A stretch of 64,000 bases of DNA from positions 310,001 to 374,000 of the forward strand of contig VFIW01000029.1 in assembly GCA_006386115.1 (NCBI GenBank), read 5' to 3'. The DNA comes from Globisporangium splendens. Lineage: Eukaryota; Oomycota; Peronosporomycetes; Pythiales; Pythiaceae. Shown here piece after piece: positions 1-8,344 of this stretch; positions within the stretch are counted from its first letter, which is position 1; each line of letters begins with the position of its first letter. The notes below the pieces were generated by a model that searched no databases, was not told where the DNA came from, and worked only from the letters and a program-made list of their open reading frames with translations. Position numbers and translations under genes: made by a program.

Positions 1-2259
1 GACCCAAAGTGGTATCCTGTTATGTATCAGGAACCTGGTGACAGCGAAGGTGAAATTCTTGCCTCGCTGGAACTCATTCGTAAACAATTTCCAGATGAGA
101 ACATCCCTCAATCGGTATCAATTGTGCCAGAAACTCGTAAAGCGTTCCTCGAGATTACGGTGTTGGGACTGCGCAGCATGGAGCCATTCCAGTTCTTGCC
201 GATTCAACTCCCGTTCATCGAGTTCATCCTTGGTGGTAAAGACCATGCATCCCAAGAAATGATCACTGAAAAATCGAAGAGACCAACCGGAAGTAACCCG
301 AACTTTTTGCAACGTATTCTGAAAGAGGTGGAGCTTCCAGTGAACGCTCATTTTGCGCCGCGTTTGAATATCATCGTGAAGGATACGCGTCTCGGAGGTT
401 TCCAGACTCCAATTATCGGCTCTGCATCTATCGAAATGAGTTCGAAGATCCCTTGGTCGAAGCACTATCGTCCTCCACAAAGTGACAGCTTTGCTGAAAT
501 TGAACTGGAAACTGCCGATGAGTTCGACGAAGAATCACCGCTACTTGGTGGTGGGGACAAGGATGATGTGGAATCAGTTGACAATGGTGCAGGTGTGTTC
601 GGAGCATTGAAAAGCATGGGCGTCGATTTCGATGCTGCAGGGGGCTTTGATGACGCAGCATCACGCCACTCTAGTAACCCCGAAGACGATGAGGACGAAA
701 AGCAGAAAAAGTACCTGAAGCATCGCGATTTACTGGACAGCGAGCTTGAGTCGGAGCTGAAGACTACTCCTTTCGAGAAGTATGCACTGCACATTGGTCA
801 AAAGCAGAAAAAAAGATCGATGCTGGCCATGCTGAATCCTTTCAAGAAGAAACCTGCAAATGTTGGTGGCGATGGTTTGTACAAGATCGCTGGTCAGTTC
901 AAGGGCTTGATTCGTATCTTTGAACGTGAAGATGAACGACCACTACTGGACATGGAACGATTGATGAAGCCTTTGCCGTACGAGATTCGTGTCTACGTGC
1001 TTGATGGCGTTGGTTTTGCGCCCATGGATCTTGGTCTCAACGGACGTCCCGGGAAATCCGACCCTTACTTGCGTATGAAGTTGGGCAAAGAAAAAGTCGA
1101 CGACCGGAAAAATTTCATCGACAATACGACCGATCCCGACTTTTACAAGATGTACCAGATCAACGCGTTACTTCCTGGAGCGAGTATTTTGACTATTGAA
1201 GCCATGGATCATGATTTTGTGGGTGGCGATGATTTGATTGGTCGCACGACGATTGACCTGGAAGACCGTCTGTTTGATCAACGATGGCAAGATATGGGCA
1301 AGATGTACGAGACTTCAAGCCGACTCCGTCCGAAGCCTCTGGAGACTCGCACATTGAATATTCCGACCTCGAAGGCACCGATGGGTACGATTAAGATGTG
1401 GGTCGACATTCTCACGCCTAACCAGGCTCACGAGTACCCTCCGATCGATATCTCTCTACCGCCTCCAGTGGACTTGGAGCTTCGTGTGATTGTCTGGAAG
1501 GCTCGCAATGTGCCATCGTTTGATGAGGCTGAAGACATGAATGATCTCTTCTTCCGCTGCTGGATGGAAGGTTCTGATTACCAGGAGACCGATATCCACT
1601 GGCGCGCAAAGAAGGGCAAGGGATCGTTCAACTGGCGCATGAAGTTCCCGATCACATTGGGTCACAAGCAGCCAAACACGAAGACGCCGTACTTCCACAT
1701 CCAAGGATGGGACAAGGACGTCTTCACTGCAAACGATGCGATCGGTGAGGCGATGATGGATCTGGGCATGTACTTCCAGCGTGCCTACAAGCAGAAGACC
1801 AATGTGCAGTTCTTTGAAGACGACGAAGAGACCCGGAAGAAGAAGAAGAAAGCGACGTCGGACGACGATGCTGCTGTCAAGAAGATCAAAGAAGCGACGG
1901 GGCTCTGGGATGACGACGACCCACCAGACTCCAAGTGGGTGAAGCTCGAGAGTGTCGACCACAAGACCCACACGCGCAACTACATGGGCGAAGTCTGCGT
2001 GTCGATGGAAGTGGTGCCAATGGAAAAGGCCAAGCAGCATCCTGTCGGCCAAGGCCGTAATGCACCTAACAACTCGCCGTACCTTCCTCCTCCTGCGGGG
2101 CGTCTGTCGTTCTCGCTCAACCCGTTCAAGGTGTTCAACGACTTGCTGGGTCCGTCAATTTGCAACCGCATCATGTGCTGCCTCTGCTGCGTGGCGTTCA
2201 TGGTTCTCATCTACTTCCTCGCGCCGTTCATTAACCTTGCCATCGTCACCTTCAAGTGA
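1..2259 (+). CDS. Ferlin-family protein, C-terminal part (5' end outside window)
   Basis: The frame is open from base 1, so the gene starts upstream; about 752 residues are visible. Ferlins are tail-anchored multi-C2 proteins that bind Ca2+ and phospholipid and act in membrane fusion or repair. Visible here are the end of one C2 domain (WYPV at the window edge), an acidic linker (about residues 160-260), a C2 domain at about 325-430 (starts YEIRVYVLD, contains KSDPYLRMKLG and DHDFVGGDDLIG), a last C2 at about 490-600 (starts LELRVIVWK), a basic/acidic low-complexity stretch, and one hydrophobic segment at about 726-749 ending in FINLAIVTFK. This order and the single C-terminal anchor are characteristic of ferlins. 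No intron is needed in the visible part. The family call is firm; the subtype cannot be given. Confidence 0.88.
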   Translation, partial: DPKWYPVMYQEPGDSEGEILASLELIRKQFPDENIPQSVSIVPETRKAFLEITVLGLRSMEPFQFLPIQLPFIEFILGGKDHASQEMITEKSKRPTGSNPNFLQRILKEVELPVNAHFAPRLNIIVKDTRLGGFQTPIIGSASIEMSSKIPWSKHYRPPQSDSFAEIELETADEFDEESPLLGGGDKDDVESVDNGAGVFGALKSMGVDFDAAGGFDDAASRHSSNPEDDEDEKQKKYLKHRDLLDSELESELKTTPFEKYALHIGQKQKKRSMLAMLNPFKKKPANVGGDGLYKIAGQFKGLIRIFEREDERPLLDMERLMKPLPYEIRVYVLDGVGFAPMDLGLNGRPGKSDPYLRMKLGKEKVDDRKNFIDNTTDPDFYKMYQINALLPGASILTIEAMDHDFVGGDDLIGRTTIDLEDRLFDQRWQDMGKMYETSSRLRPKPLETRTLNIPTSKAPMGTIKMWVDILTPNQAHEYPPIDISLPPPVDLELRVIVWKARNVPSFDEAEDMNDLFFRCWMEGSDYQETDIHWRAKKGKGSFNWRMKFPITLGHKQPNTKTPYFHIQGWDKDVFTANDAIGEAMMDLGMYFQRAYKQKTNVQFFEDDEETRKKKKKATSDDDAAVKKIKEATGLWDDDDPPDSKWVKLESVDHKTHTRNYMGEVCVSMEVVPMEKAKQHPVGQGRNAPNNSPYLPPPAGRLSFSLNPFKVFNDLLGPSICNRIMCCLCCVAFMVLIYFLAPFINLAIVTFK

Positions 2260-2590
2260 GCTTGGAGTTCGCCATTGGGACGAATGTTGTTTATTTTTCC
2301 CTGTGATTCTGTTTTTGTTTTTGTTTTTGTTTTTTCTGTGCATTGGCTGGTGACTGACTTGACTGCCGTGATTCCGTAAGAGATAGCGAGAAAGAGAGAA
2401 GAAGAAGATCGCGTCATAAGCGCATGAATACATTTTGTTTGAGAGAAATGAAAGGAAAAGCAAAGTTGGGTGTGCCTTTACGACCATGCTGCACGTCCTC
2501 CAAAGATCCACTGTGGAATACCGAGTTTATACCGGTATTAGCCCAACCCATCGAACCATTCCCGCCAAAGACTGACATCGAGCAACCACC
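2260..2590. other. Intergenic spacer between ferlin and actin-related gene
   Basis: It holds a T-rich tract with repeated GTTTTT units (about 2308-2336), typical of a transcript 3' end. Upstream of the next start, CATTCCC at about 2557 resembles an oomycete initiator, about 30 bases before the ATG. No coding potential was recognised. Confidence 0.5.
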
Positions 2591-4162
2591 ATGTACGCTG
2601 GTGGTGGGAATGCGAACGTAGCGGGCGGCGGCGCAGGCGGCAGTGGAGCGCACGCGGTGTCCGGAGGCGGCCACGCTGGAGGTGTCGGTCACCACGGCGG
2701 CAGCGGCAATGCGTACTCGAACGCGCTCGCAGAGGCGAACGATCTCGATGCACTCGTGTTCGAATACGGCACGTCGAGATGCAAGTTCGGATACGCCGGC
2801 GAGGATTTCCCGCGCGTCTACGAGAGCGCATTGCCGTCGGCGTACGCTGCCGGCGATTTGCCCAGCGAACGCGAGCGCGCTGACACTGCTGTGGCCAACG
2901 CCGCGTGCATGGAGATGGAACCGGAGCAGCTGGCGCAGTGGCTCTTCGACACGTCGGCGTCGCGCTTGCAGACGCGCATGAGCGACCACCCGCTGCTGTT
3001 CGTCGAGCGGCCGTTTGCAATCCCAGAGGAGATTGTGGCGCTCAAGAACGCGGCAGGAGCATCTGTGAATGAGAGCGAGATGAAGGAGAGCACAGTAGCA
3101 GCGGCTATGACAAGTAGCAGCTCTGTCTCGACCAAGAAGCAGCATTCCAAGGCGCGCGAGCAGATGGTTGAAGTGCTGATGGAGCAATTGGGGATCCCCG
3201 CGCTCTTCTGCGCGAAGAGCGCCGTGCTCACGTGTTATGCGAACGCACGCACGAGCGGCCTCGTCGTGGAGATGGGTGCGACGTACACGAGCGTCACGAG
3301 CGTACACGAAGGCTACGCGTTCGCGTACCCCAAGTCTCAGGTGCAGGTGTTTGGTGGCCACGACCTGGACGCGTTTCTCCGTGCCAAGCTCGAGCACCAG
3401 TTCCAGAGCAACAGCAACAAGGCGCTGCTACTAAGCGCGCCATCGTCGCCGTCGCAGGAGATTGCGCGGCGTTCAGCCTTAACCGCGGCGTCGTGCTGGT
3501 CGTACGCCATCGAAGCCAAGGAAAGCGGACTTTGTCGCGTAGCGGACACAGCGTTCGACGAGGCGCAGAACGCGCAGTTGCCCATGATCCATTACGAGCT
3601 CCCGGACAAGACGGTCATCGCCATGGGCACGGAGCGCTTCAGCGTTCCCGAGCAGTACTTCATCTCGGCCACGAGCCCAAATGGCGCGACTGCAAGTGAG
3701 TCTGGCATCCCCTCATCATCTTCATCAGAGAGCGTCGTGAGCGAGTTCACAGATAGCGGGATCCTAAAGAAACGCGGTCTCGCGGTGCCCGAGTGGATCT
3801 GCGAAGTCGGTGGCATGACGACTGAGGCTGAGCTGCGCAAGGAGCTCTTCCAGAACATCATCCTCACGGGCGGCAGCTCGTGCTTCGAGAGCATGCCGCT
3901 GCGGCTCGAGCGCGAGGTCTTGCACGCGCTGAGCACATACCAGCTGCCGCTCTCGGCCGCAGGCTCGTCAGCCTCGAACGGCAACCCGTTCGGCGGCAAT
4001 TTGCGCGTCAAAGTGATTGCGGCGCATGCGCAGGAGCGACGCATCGGCGCGTTCCTCGGCGGCTCCATCTTGGCCTCCCTCGGCTCCTTCCACGAGATGT
4101 GGATGTCCAAGGCCGAGTACGCCGAGCACGGCGCTGCGCTTGTCCACAAAAAGTGTCCATAA
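2591..4162 (+). CDS. Actin-related protein, possibly ARP4/BAF53-like
   Basis: One 523-residue exon. After a glycine-rich N-terminal tail of about 50 residues the actin fold starts with FEYGTSRCKFGYAGEDFP, the phosphate-1 loop region. Further matches are the second nucleotide loop (LVVEMGATYTSVTSVHEGYA), the adenosine-side NIILTGGSSCFESM, and the C-terminal RRIGAFLGGSILASLGSFHE ending in VHKKCP, as actins end in VHRKCF. The gap between loops and the low identity to actin itself show an ARP. The TSGLVVEMGA stretch is closest to the ARP4/BAF53 group, nuclear subunits of SWI/SNF, INO80 and NuA4-type complexes; that subgroup is an inference. The serine-rich insert at about residues 365-385 is lineage-specific. 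The ATG lies in a good context (ACCACCATG). Confidence 0.8.
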   Translation: MYAGGGNANVAGGGAGGSGAHAVSGGGHAGGVGHHGGSGNAYSNALAEANDLDALVFEYGTSRCKFGYAGEDFPRVYESALPSAYAAGDLPSERERADTAVANAACMEMEPEQLAQWLFDTSASRLQTRMSDHPLLFVERPFAIPEEIVALKNAAGASVNESEMKESTVAAAMTSSSSVSTKKQHSKAREQMVEVLMEQLGIPALFCAKSAVLTCYANARTSGLVVEMGATYTSVTSVHEGYAFAYPKSQVQVFGGHDLDAFLRAKLEHQFQSNSNKALLLSAPSSPSQEIARRSALTAASCWSYAIEAKESGLCRVADTAFDEAQNAQLPMIHYELPDKTVIAMGTERFSVPEQYFISATSPNGATASESGIPSSSSSESVVSEFTDSGILKKRGLAVPEWICEVGGMTTEAELRKELFQNIILTGGSSCFESMPLRLEREVLHALSTYQLPLSAAGSSASNGNPFGGNLRVKVIAAHAQERRIGAFLGGSILASLGSFHEMWMSKAEYAEHGAALVHKKCP

Positions 4163-4454
4163 AGAGAGAAAATGAGAGATCGAGACAAAATGGTATTTAG
4201 TTCTGAACCATTTTTTTCCTCTTGTTTCATGATGGTAGATATTGTTTAACTGGCGAAAGACAATTAATTGTTTGCTTTTGAGAGTAGCAGTACTGTGCTG
4301 CCTCCTTTCAAGGGACATCTTTCATGAAAGGAGCTGAAGTCCTGTGTAAAAGAAAACTGTGTGGACATGTCTGTGTGACCACGAACAAAAGGGTCGTGTT
4401 TTGTTTTTGAGAGAGGTAAATCACTGCATATTCACCGAAACATTTCATCCCTTT
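4163..4454. other. Spacer before LINE-A fragment
   Basis: AT-rich non-coding sequence. Nothing recognised. Confidence 0.4.
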
Positions 4455-4468
4455 TGACAAAAGAGGTG
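4455..4468. repeat. Left target-site duplication of LINE-A fragment
   Basis: 14 bp TGACAAAAGAGGTG, repeated exactly at 5006-5019 on the other side of the insertion. Confidence 0.9.
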
Positions 4469-5005
4469 AACTCAAAGCATGCAAATATGCACACATGGGA
4501 CCGGAAGTCACGAACAATTGGTGCGAATACAGCGCACTGAAAGATGGCCTCACATACAATGCACACTGCCTACAGCACTATGAAGTCAAACTGGAAGTCT
4601 TCAGAGATACCCAAATGATTATCGCAGCCCAGAACGGGTTCGCCTCAATGCGCCAGACCAAGTTGCAGCCACCAGCAGTTCGGGTAAACCAAATCATCGC
4701 CAACTTTGCGTGGACCTCCTGGAATCACACAAAACGAGAACAAAACAAGATGACCGATCTTCTCGCCAACATGGCAATGAACTCCAAGAATGCGAGATAC
4801 TCCATGAAGACGAAGATACTCACCGACGAATCGCGGGGAAATGATCAAGTTCTTGTGTCCCAAGTCGCAGCTCTACTCGACAATGACATCGGTGCCACAC
4901 CGTCAAAACTTAGAACCACCTCACTGTCAGCAGTGTCAATGAGACTCATGAATTCTTCAACTGTATGTAGATCATAAGTTAAACAGAATGACCTTCTCTC
5001 TCTCT
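4469..5005 (+). mobile_element. LINE-A retrotransposon, 5'-truncated 3' end
   Basis: A 537 bp insertion holding only the 3' end of the LINE-A family found complete at 24535-30496. It keeps most of the RNase H domain in one frame (4495-4977: TNNWCEYSALKDGL, then WNHTKREQNKMTDLLANMA), the 3' UTR and a TC-dinucleotide tail (about 4991-5004). It is flanked by a perfect 14 bp direct repeat, TGACAAAAGAGGTG, at 4455-4468 and 5006-5019. Similarity to the full copy begins exactly at the repeat (AACTCAAAGCATGC). A 5'-truncated copy, simple-repeat tail and target-site duplication are the signature of target-primed reverse transcription. The dead copy has several substitutions relative to the complete one, so it is older or from a sister lineage. 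Confidence 0.92.
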
Positions 5006-5019
5006 ATGACAAAAGAGGT
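5006..5019. repeat. Right target-site duplication of LINE-A fragment
   Basis: Exact copy of 4455-4468, directly after the TC tail. Confidence 0.9.
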
Positions 5020-5273
5020 GGATCTGTGCAAAGCAAAGCAATCTCCAAACAAATCGCAATATTTTCCAACACAATTATCGGACACAAGACAAAGTTGCAG
5101 CAAGACAGCAAGCGCTGGAGAAAGCATGGATTTGTATAAATACGCACGTCTATAAGTTAAATTGCTTCTCGTTCACACACACACAATCAACACAACCACG
5201 CGCACACAGAACATGTCCGTTGTTGCCGGTTTGCTTGCTGTGCGTGTGGTTGCCTCTCTCTCCAAACAGAACC

Positions 5274-6257
5274 TCATGTAGAAGAGCATGTCGTCGGCGT
5301 CTGCGCGAAGCTCGCTTCCCACTCGTCGAACGCCTCGTGGCGAAGCACCTGCTCGATCGTGAGGCGCGCCGCGGGCTGCACCTGCACCATGCCGCTCAGC
5401 AGCTCGCGCACGGGCTGCGAGATCGTGTGCGAGACACCCCAGGCGTCCAGCACGGCGCCGACGCCTAGGCGCTCCACGGCGCGGAACGCCATGTCCGAGC
5501 TCGATGCAATGGGAACGAGCGGCGAGCCCGTGAGCATGATGAACAGCAGGATGCCGAGCGACCACATGTCGGCAGCCTTGGCGTCGTACGCCACACCAGC
5601 GACGACCTCGGGCGCCATATAGTACGCCTTGCCGACACGCTCGGTGCTGGGACGCGTCGTGCGAGTCGAGAGCCCAAAGTCGCCGATCTTGCACACGCCC
5701 TCGTGCAGCAGTACGTTCTCCATCGATAAATCGCGGTGCGCAATGTCGTGTGCATGCAGGAACGCGACACCAGACGCCACCTGCGCGAGCACGCTCATCG
5801 CGTCTTGCTGTGCGAGACGCGTCTTGCCGTGCGTGTGCAGATACTCGTACAGATCGCCGTCAGAGCAGTATTCCATCACGAAAAACAGCGTCCTGTCGAG
5901 GATAAAGTCGTCGTAGTACTGCACGACGTTCGCGTGGCCGCCCGTGCGTCGTAACAGATTCGCGACTGCCTTCTCCTGCCGCGGGTCGTCCAGCGTCTGC
6001 TGCTGCGAGTTCGGTGTGTTCAGCATGTGCATCGCCTGCGCGATATCGGTCTGCTTCAACACGACGCGGCGACCGCCAGCGGCGACTTCAACATGCTGCT
6101 TGGGCTCCTTGTTCTCGATGGCCACATCGACAACGGAGCGCGGCGACGTGGACGCGCCGCCGCATGCGCTCGCGACGTCCTCGCAGAGGTACACGCCGCC
6201 ATACAGCGTCGCGCAGAGATGCTTCTCTAACCGATAGCGGTTGTGCACCAAGTCCAT
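5274..6257 (-). CDS. Serine/threonine protein kinase, small catalytic-domain-only type
   Basis: A 327-residue single-exon kinase with little outside the catalytic domain. Key residues are present: ATP-binding Lys in VVLK (68), the catalytic loop HRDLSMEN (174-181), DFG (193-195), and the activation-segment end RVGKAYYMAPEVV (about 207-219), followed by DMWSLGILLFIMLTGSPL. The glycine loop is degenerate (CATLYGGVYLCE) and about 40 extra residues separate it from the lysine. It belongs to the same lineage-specific family as the kinase at 51926-52786 and the dead copy at 32515-33300, which share the HRD-S-x-ENVLL, GKAYYMAPEVV and LTGSPL blocks. Substrate and pathway cannot be deduced. The Asp and Lys being intact suggests an active enzyme. 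Confidence 0.88.
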   Translation of the reverse strand: MDLVHNRYRLEKHLCATLYGGVYLCEDVASACGGASTSPRSVVDVAIENKEPKQHVEVAAGGRRVVLKQTDIAQAMHMLNTPNSQQQTLDDPRQEKAVANLLRRTGGHANVVQYYDDFILDRTLFFVMEYCSDGDLYEYLHTHGKTRLAQQDAMSVLAQVASGVAFLHAHDIAHRDLSMENVLLHEGVCKIGDFGLSTRTTRPSTERVGKAYYMAPEVVAGVAYDAKAADMWSLGILLFIMLTGSPLVPIASSSDMAFRAVERLGVGAVLDAWGVSHTISQPVRELLSGMVQVQPAARLTIEQVLRHEAFDEWEASFAQTPTTCSST

Positions 6258-8344
6258 GCTCGTTATTTTTGCAGCTGGCGCGCTTGCTTGTCTTTTGCTG
6301 AATGAAATAAAAGCCTTAGCAAGATGACCCTCACGAGACAGTCAGTCGGATCGCGGGCTTGTATTAGGGGTGACTGCAGTGCGAGACACACAAACAAATA
6401 ACTGGGGGAGAGGAGATTTTCTATATGGCGTTTTTGTGTGCTGATAGCCTGTTTAATTCTGCTGCATTTGTGTTAAAAAAATGGAAAAACAAGCGAAGCG
6501 ACAGGGCGACTTGGGGAGAAGCGATCAAGCCGCCTTGAACTCCAAGTGGAACGCTTTAAACTTTCCATATCCTATAGAAGTTAGTATCAGGTAGGACAGA
6601 AGTATGCCTTTTGAAGTTTGTGGTAGCTGCACCACCTGCACAAATTGATCAGGAAGGGCTGAGGGATTTTATTATTTCGGTATGACTGCTCAAGAACAAA
6701 AACGGGCAGTCCTCCGCTGTCAAATACCGCAAAACCAGCTGGGCGTAACAGGTCGGCAGGTTACGCGTTACGAGGTCCAAAGCATCGAGTTCGTGTTACA
6801 GACTCAATCAATACTGCACCATATAAAAACAGTTGTCGTCTCAGCAAACACTTGGTTATTCTTAGTACGCTGCAACTTAATCCAGTCTCTTTGCCTGCAC
6901 AACAACGTTGACAAGAGTAAAATATAGTAAAGCAAAAGTTAAATCCGACCCAGTCGCACTGGTGAAAAATCGCGTCAGAGGTTTCTCATTCTGGCCAGAG
7001 CACCCTGTTTATTTTTTGTCTGTAAACTCGGATCTTTTGCTACATTTCACAGCAAGGTGACGAATTGTGCAATTATGGACCAATTATGTCATTGTCGATA
7101 TTGTACTGTCAGTCAAGAAATACTGCAGCAGCTATTGATCAATAACACAACAAGTGCATGCATGTGGGCTTTGAACTTTGAGTTGAAGTCTCAGATCCGA
7201 CAAATGGAGCAAGAGTGCGGCCACTTTACAATGCACCATAATGTGCACCAGACAAGGTATTTTATGAATGCACTTGGCGACTGTGACTGTATTCCGATTT
7301 GTAAATCCATGAGGAAAACTGCGACGCTGTTCTCTCGCTACTTGTTTATCTAACTCCAAAGCGGGTTCCAAAATGCGTGGTTCATCACTTTCTCATTGCG
7401 AAATGCCTCTCAATTGCTGCCAAATACTGAACCATTTATGGCGCGAAAGAGTGTCCAGTTTTCTGTTTGCGATGCGCATGCAACTACTGCAATTATTTCT
7501 ATTGACTGCAATAGTTGCATTTACTGGCACTGTGACTCTCACTCGGATATTGCGGGACACAATGGGAAGTCAGTGCTGAATACAATTGTCAAGATATCCA
7601 AAAGTATACAATTTCTTGAAGATATTTGAGAGCAGGCAATCCACACAGCAGTGTGAAGAAACAACATCGCATTTGCAACCAAGGACAGATACATGGATAC
7701 CAGGTGAAACAACTATCCATACCTAATGTTGCTGCGCAATAGATTTGCCGTGCGAGATATTAAATGCTCACTTCGCAGAAGGTATCTTGCACAGCGCAGC
7801 TCGAGCAGTTGCGTTGCATTCTTCGCAAATCCTATTTTCAATCGCACCACCACGCTCGACTCAATGTGACGTCACTTCTTCTGTCGCAAGGCATGCTATC
7901 GTCAACACTCTCGACGTCGAGGTGCAGGGTTTTCATTAGAAAGTAAGACGGTTTGAGAGTTCCACTTGAGCGCGCAGTGAGAATCTCGTTGTTTGAACGG
8001 CAGCAACTGCTGCGCGGTTGTAGTCACTCAAACAAGTCCCTCACACTATCACACCGCTCGATGGGGAGTCAATGAGCTGACAGTCGTATGGCTCGAATAG
8101 AATTTGCGGATGCTAATCGCAGGTCTCGACCATATCTTGCAGGTTGTGGCGCGGAACAAAATTCACAAACAGAGTGAGGTAAGGGGTGGCTTTACGCAGA
8201 CCTTTGCACATGATCAATAACTTGCTTTTCTAAATCTCACCATATCGCGTACCACGTCAACGCGTGCTCGCCTTCGCCAACGTTGTGTGATGCATCTCAT
8301 GCACATCAAGCTCCTCGCTATCTGATGCATTGCAAATCAGTTGT
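6258..8344. other. 2.1 kb region without recognisable genes
   Basis: Only short open frames occur here (longest about 98 codons at 7057-7353) and none resembles a known family or has a plausible start context. The sequence is more AT-rich than the neighbouring genes. TTCATTCAGC on the minus strand at about 6296-6305 could be the initiator of the kinase gene to the left. No RNA gene or LINE fragment was recognised. Confidence 0.4.

Noticed and set aside
1456..2052. 198-codon minus-strand open frame
   Set aside because: Antisense shadow of the ferlin C2 region.
2300..2340. GTTTTT repeats as a regulatory element
   Set aside because: Similar T-rich tracts lie in several introns (19195-19225, 23398-23425) and 3' flanks; compositional, not specific.
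2414..3397. 327-codon minus-strand open frame
   Set aside because: Antisense shadow of the actin-related gene; GC-rich codon structure produces it, and its sequence is Arg/Leu/His-rich without a domain.
4978..5005. TC run as an ordinary microsatellite
   Set aside because: It occurs at the same place relative to the 3' end in both LINE-A copies and borders the target-site duplication, so it is the element tail.
6258..8344. Search for a hidden RNA gene or CRISPR-like array
   Set aside because: No regularly spaced repeats and no structured RNA motif were visible.
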